Part shown: positions 47,518-56,492 of the stretch, piece by piece
How the letters are laid out: each line of letters begins with the position of its first letter
Numbering within the stretch: the first letter of the stretch is position 1
Assembly: GCA_000471925.1 (NCBI GenBank)
Contig: CP006667.1
Span: 806,001-870,000, forward strand
DNA from: Ralstonia pickettii DTP0602
GTDB lineage: Bacteria > Pseudomonadota > Gammaproteobacteria > Burkholderiales > Burkholderiaceae
DNA length: 64,000 nt
Reading direction: 5' to 3'
Program-made: the position numbers and the translations under genes
The notes under the pieces: generated by a model
What the model was told of the DNA's origin: nothing
Seen by the model: the letters and a program-made list of their open reading frames with translations, nothing else
The model's database searches: none

Positions 47518-47964
47518 ATGCCCATGACCAAGTCGGAGCTCGTCGAAAAACTGGCTGCCCGCTTCCCCCAGCTGCTGCTGCGGGACGCGGACATCTCGGT
47601 CAAAACGATACTCGACGCGATGTCCGAGGCGCTGGCCGATGGCCACCGCATTGAGATCCGCGGATTCGGCAGTTTTGGTCTGAACCGGCGTCCGCCTCGC
47701 GTGGGGCGCAATCCCAAGTCCGGCGAGCGTGTGCTGGTGCCCGAAAAACGGGTGCCGCACTTCAAGGCGGGCAAGGAATTGCGCGAACGGGTTGACCGCA
47801 GCCAGCCGGCGCCTCCGGGCGCCAATGGCAACGGCCATTCCGCCGCCGGCAATGGCCATGCCGCCGGCGCGGCTCAGGCCGTGCCGGGCAAGGTAGGCCA
47901 GGGCAGTGCGCCCGCCGCACCGGCGGGACTGCACGAGGGTGGATTGAATTTCGTCCGCTCCTGA
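47518..47964 (+). CDS. ihfB: Integration host factor subunit beta with long C-terminal tail
   Basis: A DNA-bending protein that forms a heterodimer with IhfA. Residues 1-98 are the normal fold ([16 protein letters not shown], then [20 protein letters not shown] and the DNA-arm motif [10 protein letters not shown]). About 50 extra residues of Ala, Gly, Pro and Asn ([20 protein letters not shown]) follow, ending in NFVRS. The ATG at 47518 gives 148 residues; ATG 47524 (MTKSELV) is equally likely. Such a tail is absent from the E. coli protein. A terminator follows. Confidence 0.95.
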   Translation: MPMTKSELVEKLAARFPQLLLRDADISVKTILDAMSEALADGHRIEIRGFGSFGLNRRPPRVGRNPKSGERVLVPEKRVPHFKAGKELRERVDRSQPAPPGANGNGHSAAGNGHAAGAAQAVPGKVGQGSAPAAPAGLHEGGLNFVRS

Positions 47965-48002
47965 TTGCCCAGGCTTAGCCTGCTGCTTGTGTTGTCTGTA
48001 AG

Positions 48003-48029
48003 AAAGCGTCCTTCGGGGCGCTTTTTTTT
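48003..48029 (+). terminator. Terminator after ihfB
   Basis: AAAGCGTCC-TTCG-GGGCGCTTT with a UUCG loop, followed by eight T. Confidence 0.9.
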
Positions 48030-48182
48030 GTTAGTGCCGGCGTCGAGTGGCCTTGGCACGCGCGTCGATACAGGTGCTGCATTCGTGCGCAGGCGCTTGT
48101 CAGCGGCCGCTGCCGGCGGCGCGTTAGACCCCCGGCAGGGCTGCATTACCGCCCGGTTACCGAATAGGTTAAGTGATTCCGC

Positions 48183-48188
48183 TACAAT
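48183..48188 (+). promoter_or_regulatory. -10 box for the lapA-lapB operon
   Basis: TACAAT 76 bp upstream of the lapA ATG; the -35 is weak. It separates this cluster from the terminated rpsA-ihfB transcript. Confidence 0.4.
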
Positions 48189-48263
48189 GCCGGGGTCTTT
48201 GCCGGACCTCGCGCGAGTGCGCCGGTGCCGCTTCCACGTCACGCTGCCACGCTGCCCAACCGC

Positions 48264-48611
48264 ATGAAACTGTTCGCCTGGATCGTCCGCATCGTCGTTT
48301 TCGTGCTGCTGTTCGTGCTGGCGCTGCGCAATACCGCCGAAGCCTCGCTGCAGCTGTTCTTCAACGCCGTCTGGCATGCCCCGCTGATCCTGATCCTGTT
48401 CGCCGCCTTCGTGCTCGGCGCGGTGGCGGCGCTGGCCTCGGTGGCGCCCAACCTGATGCGCCAGCGCATGGAGCTTGCCCGGCTGCGCCGCGCGCTGGCC
48501 GATGCCGGCGCGCAGGCGAGCGCGTCCGCGGCAACGCCGCCGTCGCCCGCGGCAGCCGTGCCGCGCGACGGCAAGCCTGTTCCCTATAACGTAGTCGGCC
48601 CGAAAGTCTGA
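48264..48611 (+). CDS. lapA: LapA family membrane protein (DUF1049)
   Basis: A small inner-membrane protein of 115 residues with two helices (about 3-22 and 40-62). The LapA pattern ALRNTAEASLQLFFNAVWHA lies between them, and a cytoplasmic coiled segment (MRQRMELARLRRAL) and a Pro/Ala tail follow. It works with LapB in controlling LPS assembly and LpxC level. ATG 48264 was chosen over the upstream 48225. The lapB ATG follows three bases after its stop. Confidence 0.9.
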   Translation: MKLFAWIVRIVVFVLLFVLALRNTAEASLQLFFNAVWHAPLILILFAAFVLGAVAALASVAPNLMRQRMELARLRRALADAGAQASASAATPPSPAAAVPRDGKPVPYNVVGPKV

Positions 48612-48614
48612 TCC

Positions 48615-49829
48615 ATGATGTTTGAAACCTGGTGGCTGCTGGCGCTGCCACTTGTCTTTGGCCTTGGCTGGATGGCGGCGCGCTTCGATGTGCGCCAGCT
48701 CATCAGCGAGCAGGGCGCCTTGCCACGCTCGTACTTCAAGGGCCTCAATTTCCTGCTCAACGAGCAGCCCGACAAGGCTATCGACGCCTTTATCGAGGTC
48801 GCCCGGCTCGACCCCGAAACCACCGAGCTGCACTTCGCGCTGGGCGCACTGTTCCGCCGCCGCGGTGAAACCGAGCGCGCCATCCGCGTGCACCAGAACC
48901 TGGCCACCCGGCCCGACCTGCCCGAGCCCGAGCGCGAGCATGCGCTGTACGAGCTGGGTCAGGACTTCCTGCGCGCGGGCTTGCTGGACCGCGCCGAGGA
49001 GTCGCTGCGCCGGCTGATGTCGGGACCGTACGCGGCCTCGGCCAAGCGCGTGCTGCTCGAGCTCTACGAGGTCGAGAAGGAGTGGCAGAAGGCCATCGAT
49101 GCCGCGCGCGAACTGCAGACGCTGGAGCAGACGAGCTACAGCGTGCAGATCGCCCAGTTCTGCTGCGAGCTGGCGCAGGACGCGCTGCAGCGCAAGCGGC
49201 CCGAGGATGCGGTGAAGTGGCTGAACCAGGCCGTCGCCGAGAATCCCGCCAATGTGCGCGCCCCGATCCTGCTGGGCGACGTGGCCGCGGCGGCCGGCGA
49301 TGCGCGTGCCGCGCTCGGCCACTGGCTCGGCATCGAACGGCAGGACGCTTCTTTCCTGCCGCTGGTGGCCGACCGCGTGGTCAAGGCCTATGCCAGCCTG
49401 CAGCAGGAGGGGACCGCGCTGGAATGGCTGCACGGCCTGCTCAAGGGCAAGCTGGCGCCAGAGCTGCTCGATACGGCGTACAAGGCCGAGCTCGACGTGA
49501 ATGGCCCCGAAGCCGCGGCACGGCTGATGCGCGACCAGCTGCGCCGCCAGCCCACGTTGCTGGCGCTGACCAGGTATTTCGAGGCGCAGACAGCCGTGGC
49601 CGAGGCCGAAGCCACGGCGGGCGATGCCCCGATGGCCGCAGAGGCGGACAGCGACGAGGACGCGAAGGAAACCACCGCTATCCGCGATCTGCTGCAGCTG
49701 CGCACCCGCAACCTGGCGCGCTACACCTGCCGCGAGTGCGGCTTCCGGGCCCGCTTGTTCTACTGGCAGTGCCCGGGCTGCAACCGCTGGGAAACCTACG
49801 CCCCGCGGCGTTCCGAGACGCTCGGCTGA
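48615..49829 (+). CDS. lapB: LPS assembly regulator LapB (YciM)
   Basis: A membrane-anchored TPR protein that adjusts LpxC degradation by FtsH, and so LPS synthesis. It has 404 residues. One N-terminal helix (MMFETWWLLALPLVFGLGWM) is followed by tandem TPR repeats (about 60-340) and a C-terminal rubredoxin-like zinc ribbon with two Cys pairs (YTCRECGF and WQCPGCNRW). The TPR region starts near YFKGLNFLLNEQPDKAIDAF. It forms an operon with lapA and is followed by LPS sugar genes. Confidence 0.95.
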   Translation: MMFETWWLLALPLVFGLGWMAARFDVRQLISEQGALPRSYFKGLNFLLNEQPDKAIDAFIEVARLDPETTELHFALGALFRRRGETERAIRVHQNLATRPDLPEPEREHALYELGQDFLRAGLLDRAEESLRRLMSGPYAASAKRVLLELYEVEKEWQKAIDAARELQTLEQTSYSVQIAQFCCELAQDALQRKRPEDAVKWLNQAVAENPANVRAPILLGDVAAAAGDARAALGHWLGIERQDASFLPLVADRVVKAYASLQQEGTALEWLHGLLKGKLAPELLDTAYKAELDVNGPEAAARLMRDQLRRQPTLLALTRYFEAQTAVAEAEATAGDAPMAAEADSDEDAKETTAIRDLLQLRTRNLARYTCRECGFRARLFYWQCPGCNRWETYAPRRSETLG

Positions 49830-49866
49830 TCCCGGCGGACGGTGCAACAGATCTTGAACTGAAGCT

Positions 49867-51258
49867 ATGAAAGTCACCATTATCGGCAGCGGTTATGTGG
49901 GCCTTGTCACCGGCGCCTGCCTGGCGGAACTGGGCAACGATGTGTTCTGCCTGGACCTGGACGAACAGAAGATCGCACTGCTCAATGCGGGCGGGGTGCC
50001 GATCTACGAGCCGGGCTTGCAGGAACTGATCCAGCGCAATCGCGCCGCCGGCCGACTGACCTTCTCCACCGACGTGGCCGCCAGCGTCGAGCACGCCGAC
50101 GTGCAGTTCATCGCCGTGGGCACGCCGCCCGATGAAGACGGCTCGGCCGACCTGAAGTACGTACTGGCCGCGGCACGCAATATCGGCCGCCATATGACCG
50201 GCTTCAAGGTGGTGGTGGACAAGTCGACCGTGCCGGTCGGCACCGGCGACCGCGTCGCCGCCACGATCCGCGAGGAACTCGCCGCGCGTGGGCTGGAAGA
50301 CCTGCAGTTCTCGGTGGTGTCCAACCCTGAGTTCCTGAAGGAAGGCGCCGCGGTCGAGGACTTCATGCGTCCGGATCGCATCGTGCTGGGCTGCAACCCT
50401 GACGTGGCGGGCCGCCACGCGCAGGCCACCATGCGCCAGCTCTACGCGCCGTTCAACCGCCACCACGAACGCACTTTCTACATGGACGTGCGCTCGGCCG
50501 AGTTCACCAAGTACGCCGCCAACTCGATGCTGGCCACCCGCATCTCGTTCATGAACGAGCTGGCCAACCTCGCCGACGAAGTGGGCGCCGATATCGAGCT
50601 GGTGCGCATGGGCATCGGCTCGGACCCGCGCATCGGCTACAGTTTCCTGTATGCCGGAGCCGGTTACGGTGGCTCGTGCTTTCCCAAGGACGTGCAGGCG
50701 CTGATGCGCACCGCCGCCGACCACGGCAAGCCGATGCGCGTGCTGGAGGCGGTGGAAGCCGTCAACGGCGCGCAGAAGCGCGTGCTAGGCGACAAGATCG
50801 TGCGCCGCTTCGGCGAGGACCTCGCCGGGCGCACCTTCGCGGTGTGGGGCCTGGCGTTCAAGCCCAATACCGACGACATGCGCGAGGCGCCGTCGCGGAT
50901 CCTGGCGCGCGAGCTGGTGGCGCGCGGCGCGTCGCTGCGCATGCATGACCCGGTGTCGATGGCCGAAGCGCGGCGCGTGCTGGATGCCGACCTGGCCGAC
51001 CTGCCGGGCGGCGCCGCGCGCGTGAGCTTCCACGACCACCAGATGGATGTCCTCGACGGCGCCGACGCGCTGGTGATCGTGACCGAGTGGAAGGTGTTCC
51101 GTAGCCCCGACTTCGCGCAGATCAAGCGGCGCCTGAAGACGCCGGTGATCTTCGACGGGCGCAACCTGTATGAGCCCGAGGCGATGGTCGAGAGCGGCGT
51201 GGAGTACCACGCCATCGGCCGCCCGACCAGGGCGCGGCAACGTGCCGCGAACGAATGA
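49867..51258 (+). CDS. ugd: UDP-glucose 6-dehydrogenase
   Basis: An NAD-dependent enzyme that oxidises UDP-glucose to UDP-glucuronate for capsule, LPS or aminoarabinose synthesis. It has 463 residues. The N-terminal NAD motif is [19 protein letters not shown], the central dimer helix includes [20 protein letters not shown], and the catalytic Cys lies in [12 protein letters not shown]. The C-terminal UDP-binding domain has [20 protein letters not shown]. It lies between lapB and rfaE1, consistent with a role in the cell envelope. Confidence 0.96.
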   Translation: MKVTIIGSGYVGLVTGACLAELGNDVFCLDLDEQKIALLNAGGVPIYEPGLQELIQRNRAAGRLTFSTDVAASVEHADVQFIAVGTPPDEDGSADLKYVLAAARNIGRHMTGFKVVVDKSTVPVGTGDRVAATIREELAARGLEDLQFSVVSNPEFLKEGAAVEDFMRPDRIVLGCNPDVAGRHAQATMRQLYAPFNRHHERTFYMDVRSAEFTKYAANSMLATRISFMNELANLADEVGADIELVRMGIGSDPRIGYSFLYAGAGYGGSCFPKDVQALMRTAADHGKPMRVLEAVEAVNGAQKRVLGDKIVRRFGEDLAGRTFAVWGLAFKPNTDDMREAPSRILARELVARGASLRMHDPVSMAEARRVLDADLADLPGGAARVSFHDHQMDVLDGADALVIVTEWKVFRSPDFAQIKRRLKTPVIFDGRNLYEPEAMVESGVEYHAIGRPTRARQRAANE

Positions 51259-51338
51259 AGCGCGGGCGGGTCAACGGACACATCAACCGATAAGATGACA
51301 AGGCGGCCGCGGCCGCCGCGATATTGCCAAGGATCGTC

Positions 51339-52286
51339 ATGAACAAGACCGTCATTTCGCAAGAACAGATCCGGCAGTCCCATATCCTGGTGGTTGGCGA
51401 CATGATGCTGGACCGCTATTGGTTCGGCGACGTGGAGCGCATCTCGCCGGAAGCGCCGGTGCCGGTGGTGCAGGTAAAGCGCAGCGACGAGCGCCTAGGT
51501 GGCGCCGCCAACGTGGCGCGCAACGCCGCCGCGCTGGGCGCGCGCGTGGGCATGCTGGGCGTGGTCGGCGACGACGAGCCGGCGCGCACGCTCGAGGCTC
51601 TGCTGGCGGAAAGCCACGTGGAGCCCTACCTGCACCGCGATGCCAAGCTCAATACCACCATCAAGCTACGCGTGGTGGCGCACCAGCAGCAGCTGCTGCG
51701 CGTGGACTTCGAGAACGCGCCCGCGCACGAAGTGCTGGCCGCGGTACAGGACCGCTTCGTCAGCCTGATCAACGACTACCAGGTGCTGGTGCTGTCCGAC
51801 TACGGCAAGGGCGGCCTGACGCACGTCACGCGCATGGTCGACGCCGGCCGCGCTGCCGGGCGCAAGGTGCTGATCGATCCCAAGGGCGAGGACTACTCGC
51901 GCTATCGTGGCGCCACACTGATCACGCCCAACCGGGCCGAGATGCGTGCCGTGGTCGGCGCCTGGAAGACCGAGGCCGACCTGACCATCCGCGCCCAGAA
52001 CCTGCGCCGCGAACTGCAGCTCGAGGCACTGCTGCTGACGCGCTCGGAAGAGGGCATGACACTCTACACCGAGGCCGAGGTGCTGCACGTGTCCGCCCAG
52101 GCGCGCGAGGTCTATGATGTATCCGGTGCGGGGGATACAGTGATCGCCACGCTCGCCACCATGCTGGGCGCCGGCTTGACGCTCAAGGAAGCCGTGCAGC
52201 ATGCCAACCGTGCCGGCGGCATCGTGGTGGGCAAGCTCGGCACCGCCGTCGTCACCTATCCCGAATTGTTCGGCGCCGCCCCGTGA
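51339..52286 (+). CDS. rfaE1: D-glycero-beta-D-manno-heptose-7-phosphate kinase
   Basis: Phosphorylates heptose 7-phosphate to the 1,7-bisphosphate in ADP-heptose synthesis. The 315-residue PfkB-family protein contains only the kinase half of E. coli Hld[21 protein letters not shown] with [14 protein letters not shown], and the C-terminal anion-hole [15 protein letters not shown] with the catalytic Asp. The adenylyltransferase half must be a separate gene (rfaE2). ATG 51339 follows AAGGA and was preferred to ATG 51324. It lies directly before rfaD. Confidence 0.95.
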   Translation: MNKTVISQEQIRQSHILVVGDMMLDRYWFGDVERISPEAPVPVVQVKRSDERLGGAANVARNAAALGARVGMLGVVGDDEPARTLEALLAESHVEPYLHRDAKLNTTIKLRVVAHQQQLLRVDFENAPAHEVLAAVQDRFVSLINDYQVLVLSDYGKGGLTHVTRMVDAGRAAGRKVLIDPKGEDYSRYRGATLITPNRAEMRAVVGAWKTEADLTIRAQNLRRELQLEALLLTRSEEGMTLYTEAEVLHVSAQAREVYDVSGAGDTVIATLATMLGAGLTLKEAVQHANRAGGIVVGKLGTAVVTYPELFGAAP

Positions 52287-52314
52287 AGCGCGGCACCACC
52301 AGACTGAAGTGACC

Positions 52315-53310
52315 ATGACCATCATCGTGACCGGCGCTGCCGGCTTTATCGGCAGCAACCTCGTCAAGGGACTGAATGACCGCGGCGAGACCAACGTCAT
52401 CGCCGTCGACAACCTGACCCGTGCGGACAAGTTCCACAACCTGGTCGACTGCGAAATCTCCGACTACCTGGACAAGCAGGACTTCCTCGAGCGCTTTGCC
52501 CGTGGCGAGTTCGGCAAGGTGCGCGCGGTGTTCCATGAAGGTGCCTGCTCCGACACCATGGAGACCGACGGCCGCTACATGATGGAGAACAACTACCGCT
52601 ACACGCTGTCGCTGATGGAGAGCTGCCTGGAGCAGGGCGCGCAGTTCCTGTATGCGTCGTCGGCGGCCACCTACGGCGCCTCGCAGGTATTTCGCGAAGA
52701 CCGCGAGTTCGAGCGTCCGCTGAACGTGTATGGCTACTCCAAGTTCCTGTTCGACCAGATCGTGCGGCGCCGGCTGCCGTCGGCGCTGTCGCAGATCGTC
52801 GGCTTCCGCTACTTCAACGTGTATGGCCCGCGCGAGACCCACAAGGGCCGCATGGCCTCGGTCGCGTTCCACAACTTCAACCAGTTCCGCGCCGACGGCA
52901 CGGTGAAGCTGTTCGGCGAGTACAACGGCTACGGTCCGGGCATGCAGAGCCGCGACTTCATCTCGGTCGAGGACGTGGTCAAGGTCAACCTGTATTTCTT
53001 CGACCATCCGGAAAAATCCGGCATCTTCAACCTCGGCACCGGTCGCGCGCAGCCGTTCAACGACATCGCCACCACCGTGGTCAACACGCTGCGCGAGGCC
53101 GACGGCAAGCCGCGCCTGTCGCTGGAGGAACTGGTGCAGGAAGGCCTGGTCGAGTACGTCAAGTTCCCCGATGCACTGCGCGGCAAGTACCAGTGCTTTA
53201 CGCAGTCGGATGTGTCCAAGCTGCGCAGTGCCGGCTATAACGAGCCCTTCCTGACCGTCGAGGAAGGCGTGGCGCGCTACTGCCGCTGGCTGCTCGAACG
53301 CGCTGGCTGA
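52315..53310 (+). CDS. rfaD: ADP-L-glycero-D-manno-heptose 6-epimerase
   Basis: Converts ADP-D,D-heptose to ADP-L,D-heptose, the donor for the LPS inner core. It has 331 residues of the extended SDR class. The NADP motif is [20 protein letters not shown], catalytic Tyr-Lys lies in [20 protein letters not shown], and the HldD-typical [14 protein letters not shown] segment is present. ATG 52315 directly precedes the Rossmann fold; in-frame codons further up run into rfaE1. It is the last gene of the envelope cluster. Confidence 0.96.
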   Translation: MTIIVTGAAGFIGSNLVKGLNDRGETNVIAVDNLTRADKFHNLVDCEISDYLDKQDFLERFARGEFGKVRAVFHEGACSDTMETDGRYMMENNYRYTLSLMESCLEQGAQFLYASSAATYGASQVFREDREFERPLNVYGYSKFLFDQIVRRRLPSALSQIVGFRYFNVYGPRETHKGRMASVAFHNFNQFRADGTVKLFGEYNGYGPGMQSRDFISVEDVVKVNLYFFDHPEKSGIFNLGTGRAQPFNDIATTVVNTLREADGKPRLSLEELVQEGLVEYVKFPDALRGKYQCFTQSDVSKLRSAGYNEPFLTVEEGVARYCRWLLERAG

Positions 53311-53441
53311 CCGCCTCGCTTTTCCGCTGTTGCCGAGCCGGCCGACAGGTTTTCGTGCGGCCGGTGTCAACTTGTGTTGCCGTATGCGCCGCCGCGGCAG
53401 ACTGCCCCTATCCTGACCTGGCCTCGCCGCAATGGCGGGGT

Positions 53442-53457
53442 GGTACCCGAGGGTACC
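53442..53457 (+). other. Palindrome before comEA
   Basis: GGTACCC-GA-GGGTACC, a perfect 7-2-7 dyad that ends 28 bp before the comEA start. Another stem (CCGGCCG with CGGCCGG, 53338-53364) lies upstream. Leader structure or an operator. Confidence 0.35.
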
Positions 53458-53485
53458 TCCAACCATCCACAGGAAAGGAGCTTCC

Positions 53486-53854
53486 ATGTTCAAGCACTGG
53501 GTCTGGCAATTTGTCCGGCGTTTCTCCCTGATTGCAGCCATCTGCCTGTCCGGCGGCGGCATCGCGAAAGCGGCGATCGACGTCAACACGGCGGACGAGG
53601 CGGCGCTGACCTCCATCAAGGGCGGGGGCCCCGCCACCGCCCGCAACATCGTCGACGAACGCAACAAGCGCGGCCCCTACAAGGATGCCGCGGACCTGGC
53701 CGAGCGCGTCAGTGGCGTGGGGCCCAAGTCGGTGGCAAAGCTGCAGGAGGCGGGGCTCACCTTTGGCGCCGCCGCTGCGGCGCCGGCCGCGTCTGCCAAG
53801 CCGGCGAAGGCGGCTGCCGCAGCGCCGGCAGGCGCAGCCAAGGCATCGCGCTGA
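53486..53854 (+). CDS. comEA: ComEA-like helix-hairpin-helix DNA-binding protein
   Basis: A periplasmic DNA-binding protein of the ComEA type, which helps pull DNA into the cell in competent bacteria. It has 122 residues with a signal peptide ending GGGIAKAA. Two helix-hairpin-helix motifs follow: IDVNTADEAALTSIKGGGPA and DLAERVSGVGPKSVAKL. The last 35 residues are an Ala/Lys-rich tail that could contact DNA. A good AAAGGAG site precedes ATG 53486. No other competence genes are in the window, so natural transformation is only suggested. Confidence 0.88.
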   Translation: MFKHWVWQFVRRFSLIAAICLSGGGIAKAAIDVNTADEAALTSIKGGGPATARNIVDERNKRGPYKDAADLAERVSGVGPKSVAKLQEAGLTFGAAAAAPAASAKPAKAAAAAPAGAAKASR

Positions 53855-54110
53855 GCGGCCGGCTGACTTGTACACAAGCCTGTGCCCGGTACCGTTGCGT
53901 CTGGGCATCTCCCTGTTGGTACGCCTCGTGCTACACCTCTGCGGCTTCGCACGCCTGCGGGCGCGGAGTATCATGCGGACGCCGCGCCGGCAGGATCTGC
54001 CGCGCGCGGCAGCTGACAGGCAATAAGCAGCCAGTCAGCGCCGGATCACCAACCACAATCGCGGCGGCTGCTGACTGCGCGGCCCGCCCGGAGCACAGGG
54101 AGCAGAACAC

Positions 54111-55412
54111 ATGGCGAATGGCGAGGACGCGGGATTCCTGCCTAAATGGCGGCTCAAGACCGAAGGCGTGATCGGGCCCGATGAGCGGCTGCCGGCCGGG
54201 CAGACGCTGCTGGCCGGCATCCAGCACGTGGTGGCGATGTTCGGCTCGACCGCCATCGCGCCGATCCTGATGGGCTTCAACCCCAATATCGCCATCCTGT
54301 TCTCGGGCATCGGCACGCTGATCTTCTTCCTGTGCGTGCGCGGCCGGGTGCCCAGCTACCTGGGTTCCAGCTTCGCCTTTATCGCCGTGGTGATCGCAGC
54401 CACCGGCTATGCGGGCAGCGGTCCCAACCCCAATATCCCGGTGGCGCTGGGCGGCATCATTGCCGCGGGCGCGCTGTACACGGTGATCGGGCTGGTGGTG
54501 CAGGCGGCCGGCTACGCCTGGGTGGAAAAGCTGATGCCGCCGGTGGTGACCGGTGCCGTCGTCGCGGCCATCGGCCTGAACCTGGCGCCGGTGGCCGTCA
54601 AGGCGGTCAGCGGCGCGGCGCTCGATACCTGGGTGGGCCTGCTGACGGTGGTGGCCGTTGGCCTGGTGGCGGTGCGCGCGCCCGGCATGCTCGGGCGCCT
54701 GCCGGTGCTGATCGGCGGCCTGGCCGGCTACCTGGCCTACTACCTGGGCACCAATGTGATGGGGCTGGGCAAGCCGATCGATTTCTCCGGCGTGGCTGCG
54801 GCCAGCTGGTTCGGCACGCCGGCGTTCACCGCACCGGTCTTCGAGGCTAGCGCGATGCTGCTGATCGCCCCGGTGGCGATCGTGCTGGTGGCCGAGAACC
54901 TGGGCCATATCAAGGCCATCGGGGTAATGACGGGGCGCAACCTCGACCCGTATATCGGCCGCGCCTTTATTGGCGACGGCATCGCCACCATGCTGTCGGC
55001 CGGCGGCGGCGGCACCGGCGTGACCACCTACGCCGAGAACATGGGCGTGATGGCGGTCACCAAGATCTATTCGACGCTGATCTTCGTAGTCGCGGCGGCG
55101 GTGGCCATCCTGCTGGGCTTCTCGCCCAAGTTCGGTGCACTGATCCTGACAATCCCGGGCCCCGTGATCGGCGGGCTGACCATCGTCGTGTTCGGCCTGA
55201 TCGCGGCCACGGCAGGGCGGATCTGGGTGCAGAACAAGGTGGACTTTTCCAGTTCGCGCAACCTGATCACCGTGGGTGCCACGCTGACCGTGGCTGCCGG
55301 CGACCTGACGCTGAAGCTGGGCGGCATGACGCTGGGCGGCATCGGCACCGCTACCTTCGGCTGCATCCTGCTGTACCACCTGCTGGGCGAAGGCAACCAC
55401 GAGGAAGGCTGA
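54111..55412 (+). CDS. NCS2 nucleobase permease (uracil-type)
   Basis: A proton-coupled nucleobase importer of 433 residues with about 14 helices. UraA/RutG motifs are present: QHVVAMFGSTAIAPILMGF, the helix-8 AENLGHI and, in helix 10, TTYAENMGVMAVTKIYS whose Glu binds the base in UraA. Uracil or a related pyrimidine is the likely substrate; xanthine carriers differ in these motifs. It lies between comEA and cysM with gaps of 256 and 106 bp, so it is probably transcribed alone. Confidence 0.9.
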   Translation: MANGEDAGFLPKWRLKTEGVIGPDERLPAGQTLLAGIQHVVAMFGSTAIAPILMGFNPNIAILFSGIGTLIFFLCVRGRVPSYLGSSFAFIAVVIAATGYAGSGPNPNIPVALGGIIAAGALYTVIGLVVQAAGYAWVEKLMPPVVTGAVVAAIGLNLAPVAVKAVSGAALDTWVGLLTVVAVGLVAVRAPGMLGRLPVLIGGLAGYLAYYLGTNVMGLGKPIDFSGVAAASWFGTPAFTAPVFEASAMLLIAPVAIVLVAENLGHIKAIGVMTGRNLDPYIGRAFIGDGIATMLSAGGGGTGVTTYAENMGVMAVTKIYSTLIFVVAAAVAILLGFSPKFGALILTIPGPVIGGLTIVVFGLIAATAGRIWVQNKVDFSSSRNLITVGATLTVAAGDLTLKLGGMTLGGIGTATFGCILLYHLLGEGNHEEG

Positions 55413-55485
55413 GCGGCTGCCAGGTTACGGCAGGCGGCGCGCCCGGCGCAAAGCCCGCCTGCCGGCGAGGGAAAGGTGTCTGGAT

Positions 55486-55491
55486 TACAAT
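55486..55491 (+). promoter_or_regulatory. -10 box for cysM
   Basis: TACAAT 28 bp upstream of the cysM ATG, predicting a leader of about 20 bases without a clear ribosome-binding site. No obvious -35. Confidence 0.4.
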
Positions 55492-55518
55492 GGCCGGCGA
55501 CATCGATCCCCGACACCC

Positions 55519-56421
55519 ATGGCCTACAAGACTATTGAAGACACCATCGGCAATACGCCGCTGGTCAGACTGCAGCGCATTCCCGGTGCCGCCAACGACG
55601 CGCGCGGCAATGTGATCCTCGGCAAGCTCGAAGGCAACAACCCCGCCGGTTCGGTCAAGGACCGCCCGGCGGTGTCGATGATCGCCCGAGCCGAAGCCCG
55701 CGGGCGCATCAAGCCGGGCGATACGCTGATCGAGGCGACCTCCGGCAACACCGGCATCGCGCTGGCCATGGCGGCCGCCGTGCGCGGCTACAAGATGGTG
55801 CTGATCATGCCCGAGGACCTGAGCCTCGAGCGCCGCCAGAGCATGGCGGCCTATGGTGCCGAAATCGTCCTGACCCCGGTCAAGGGCGGCATGGAATACG
55901 CCCGCGACCTGGCCGATTCGATGGAGCGCGACGGCAAGGGCGTGATCCTCGACCAGTTTGCCAATCCGGACAACCCGCAGGCGCACTACGAGGGCACCGG
56001 CCCGGAGATCTGGCGCGATACCGACGGGCGCGTCACCCACTTCGTGTCGGCGATGGGGACCACCGGCACCATCACTGGCGTGTCGCGCTACCTCAAGGAG
56101 CAGAACCCGGCGATCCAGGTCATCGGCGCACAGCCGGCCGAAGGCTCGCGCATCCCGGGCATCCGCAAGTGGCCTGAAGCGTATCTGCCCAAGATCTACG
56201 ATCCCAGCCATATCGACCGCACCGAGCCGGTAAGCCAGTCCGATGCCGAGCATATGGCGCGCCGCATGGCGGCCGAAGAGGGCATCTTCTGCGGCGTTTC
56301 CGCTGCGGGCGCGCTCTGCGTGGCGCTGCGCATTGCCGAGGAAGTGGAGAACGCTACCATCGTGTTCGTGGTGTGCGACCGCGGCGACCGCTACCTGTCG
56401 ACCGGCGTGTTCCCGGCCTGA
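55519..56421 (+). CDS. cysM: Cysteine synthase B
   Basis: A PLP enzyme that makes cysteine from O-acetylserine and sulfide or thiosulfate. It has 300 residues. The PLP Lys is K47 in NPAGSVKDRPA, followed by the EATSGNTGIALAMAAAVRGY substrate loop and the GTTGTITG phosphate-binding loop. The NPAGSVKDRP form and short length point to CysM rather than CysK. A 17-bp terminator follows. Confidence 0.94.
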   Translation: MAYKTIEDTIGNTPLVRLQRIPGAANDARGNVILGKLEGNNPAGSVKDRPAVSMIARAEARGRIKPGDTLIEATSGNTGIALAMAAAVRGYKMVLIMPEDLSLERRQSMAAYGAEIVLTPVKGGMEYARDLADSMERDGKGVILDQFANPDNPQAHYEGTGPEIWRDTDGRVTHFVSAMGTTGTITGVSRYLKEQNPAIQVIGAQPAEGSRIPGIRKWPEAYLPKIYDPSHIDRTEPVSQSDAEHMARRMAAEEGIFCGVSAAGALCVALRIAEEVENATIVFVVCDRGDRYLSTGVFPA

Positions 56422-56436
56422 TCCGGACAACGCCGC

Positions 56437-56477
56437 AAGCAAGAAGGCCTCGCGCGTGCGAGGCCTTCTTGCTTTGT
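56437..56477. terminator. Terminator between cysM and mltB
   Basis: A 17-bp perfect stem (AAGCAAGAAGGCCTCGC with its complement) around a 4-base loop. The T-run after it is short on both strands; it serves two convergent genes. Confidence 0.85.
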
Positions 56478-56492
56478 GAGGGCGCGCCGGCG

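Noticed and set aside
45424..47934. 836-codon minus-strand ORF opposite rpsA
   Set aside because: Antisense of the strongly codon-biased S1 gene; no family features.
47874..49880. 668-codon minus-strand ORF opposite lapA-lapB
   Set aside because: Antisense shadow of two genes with clear domains.
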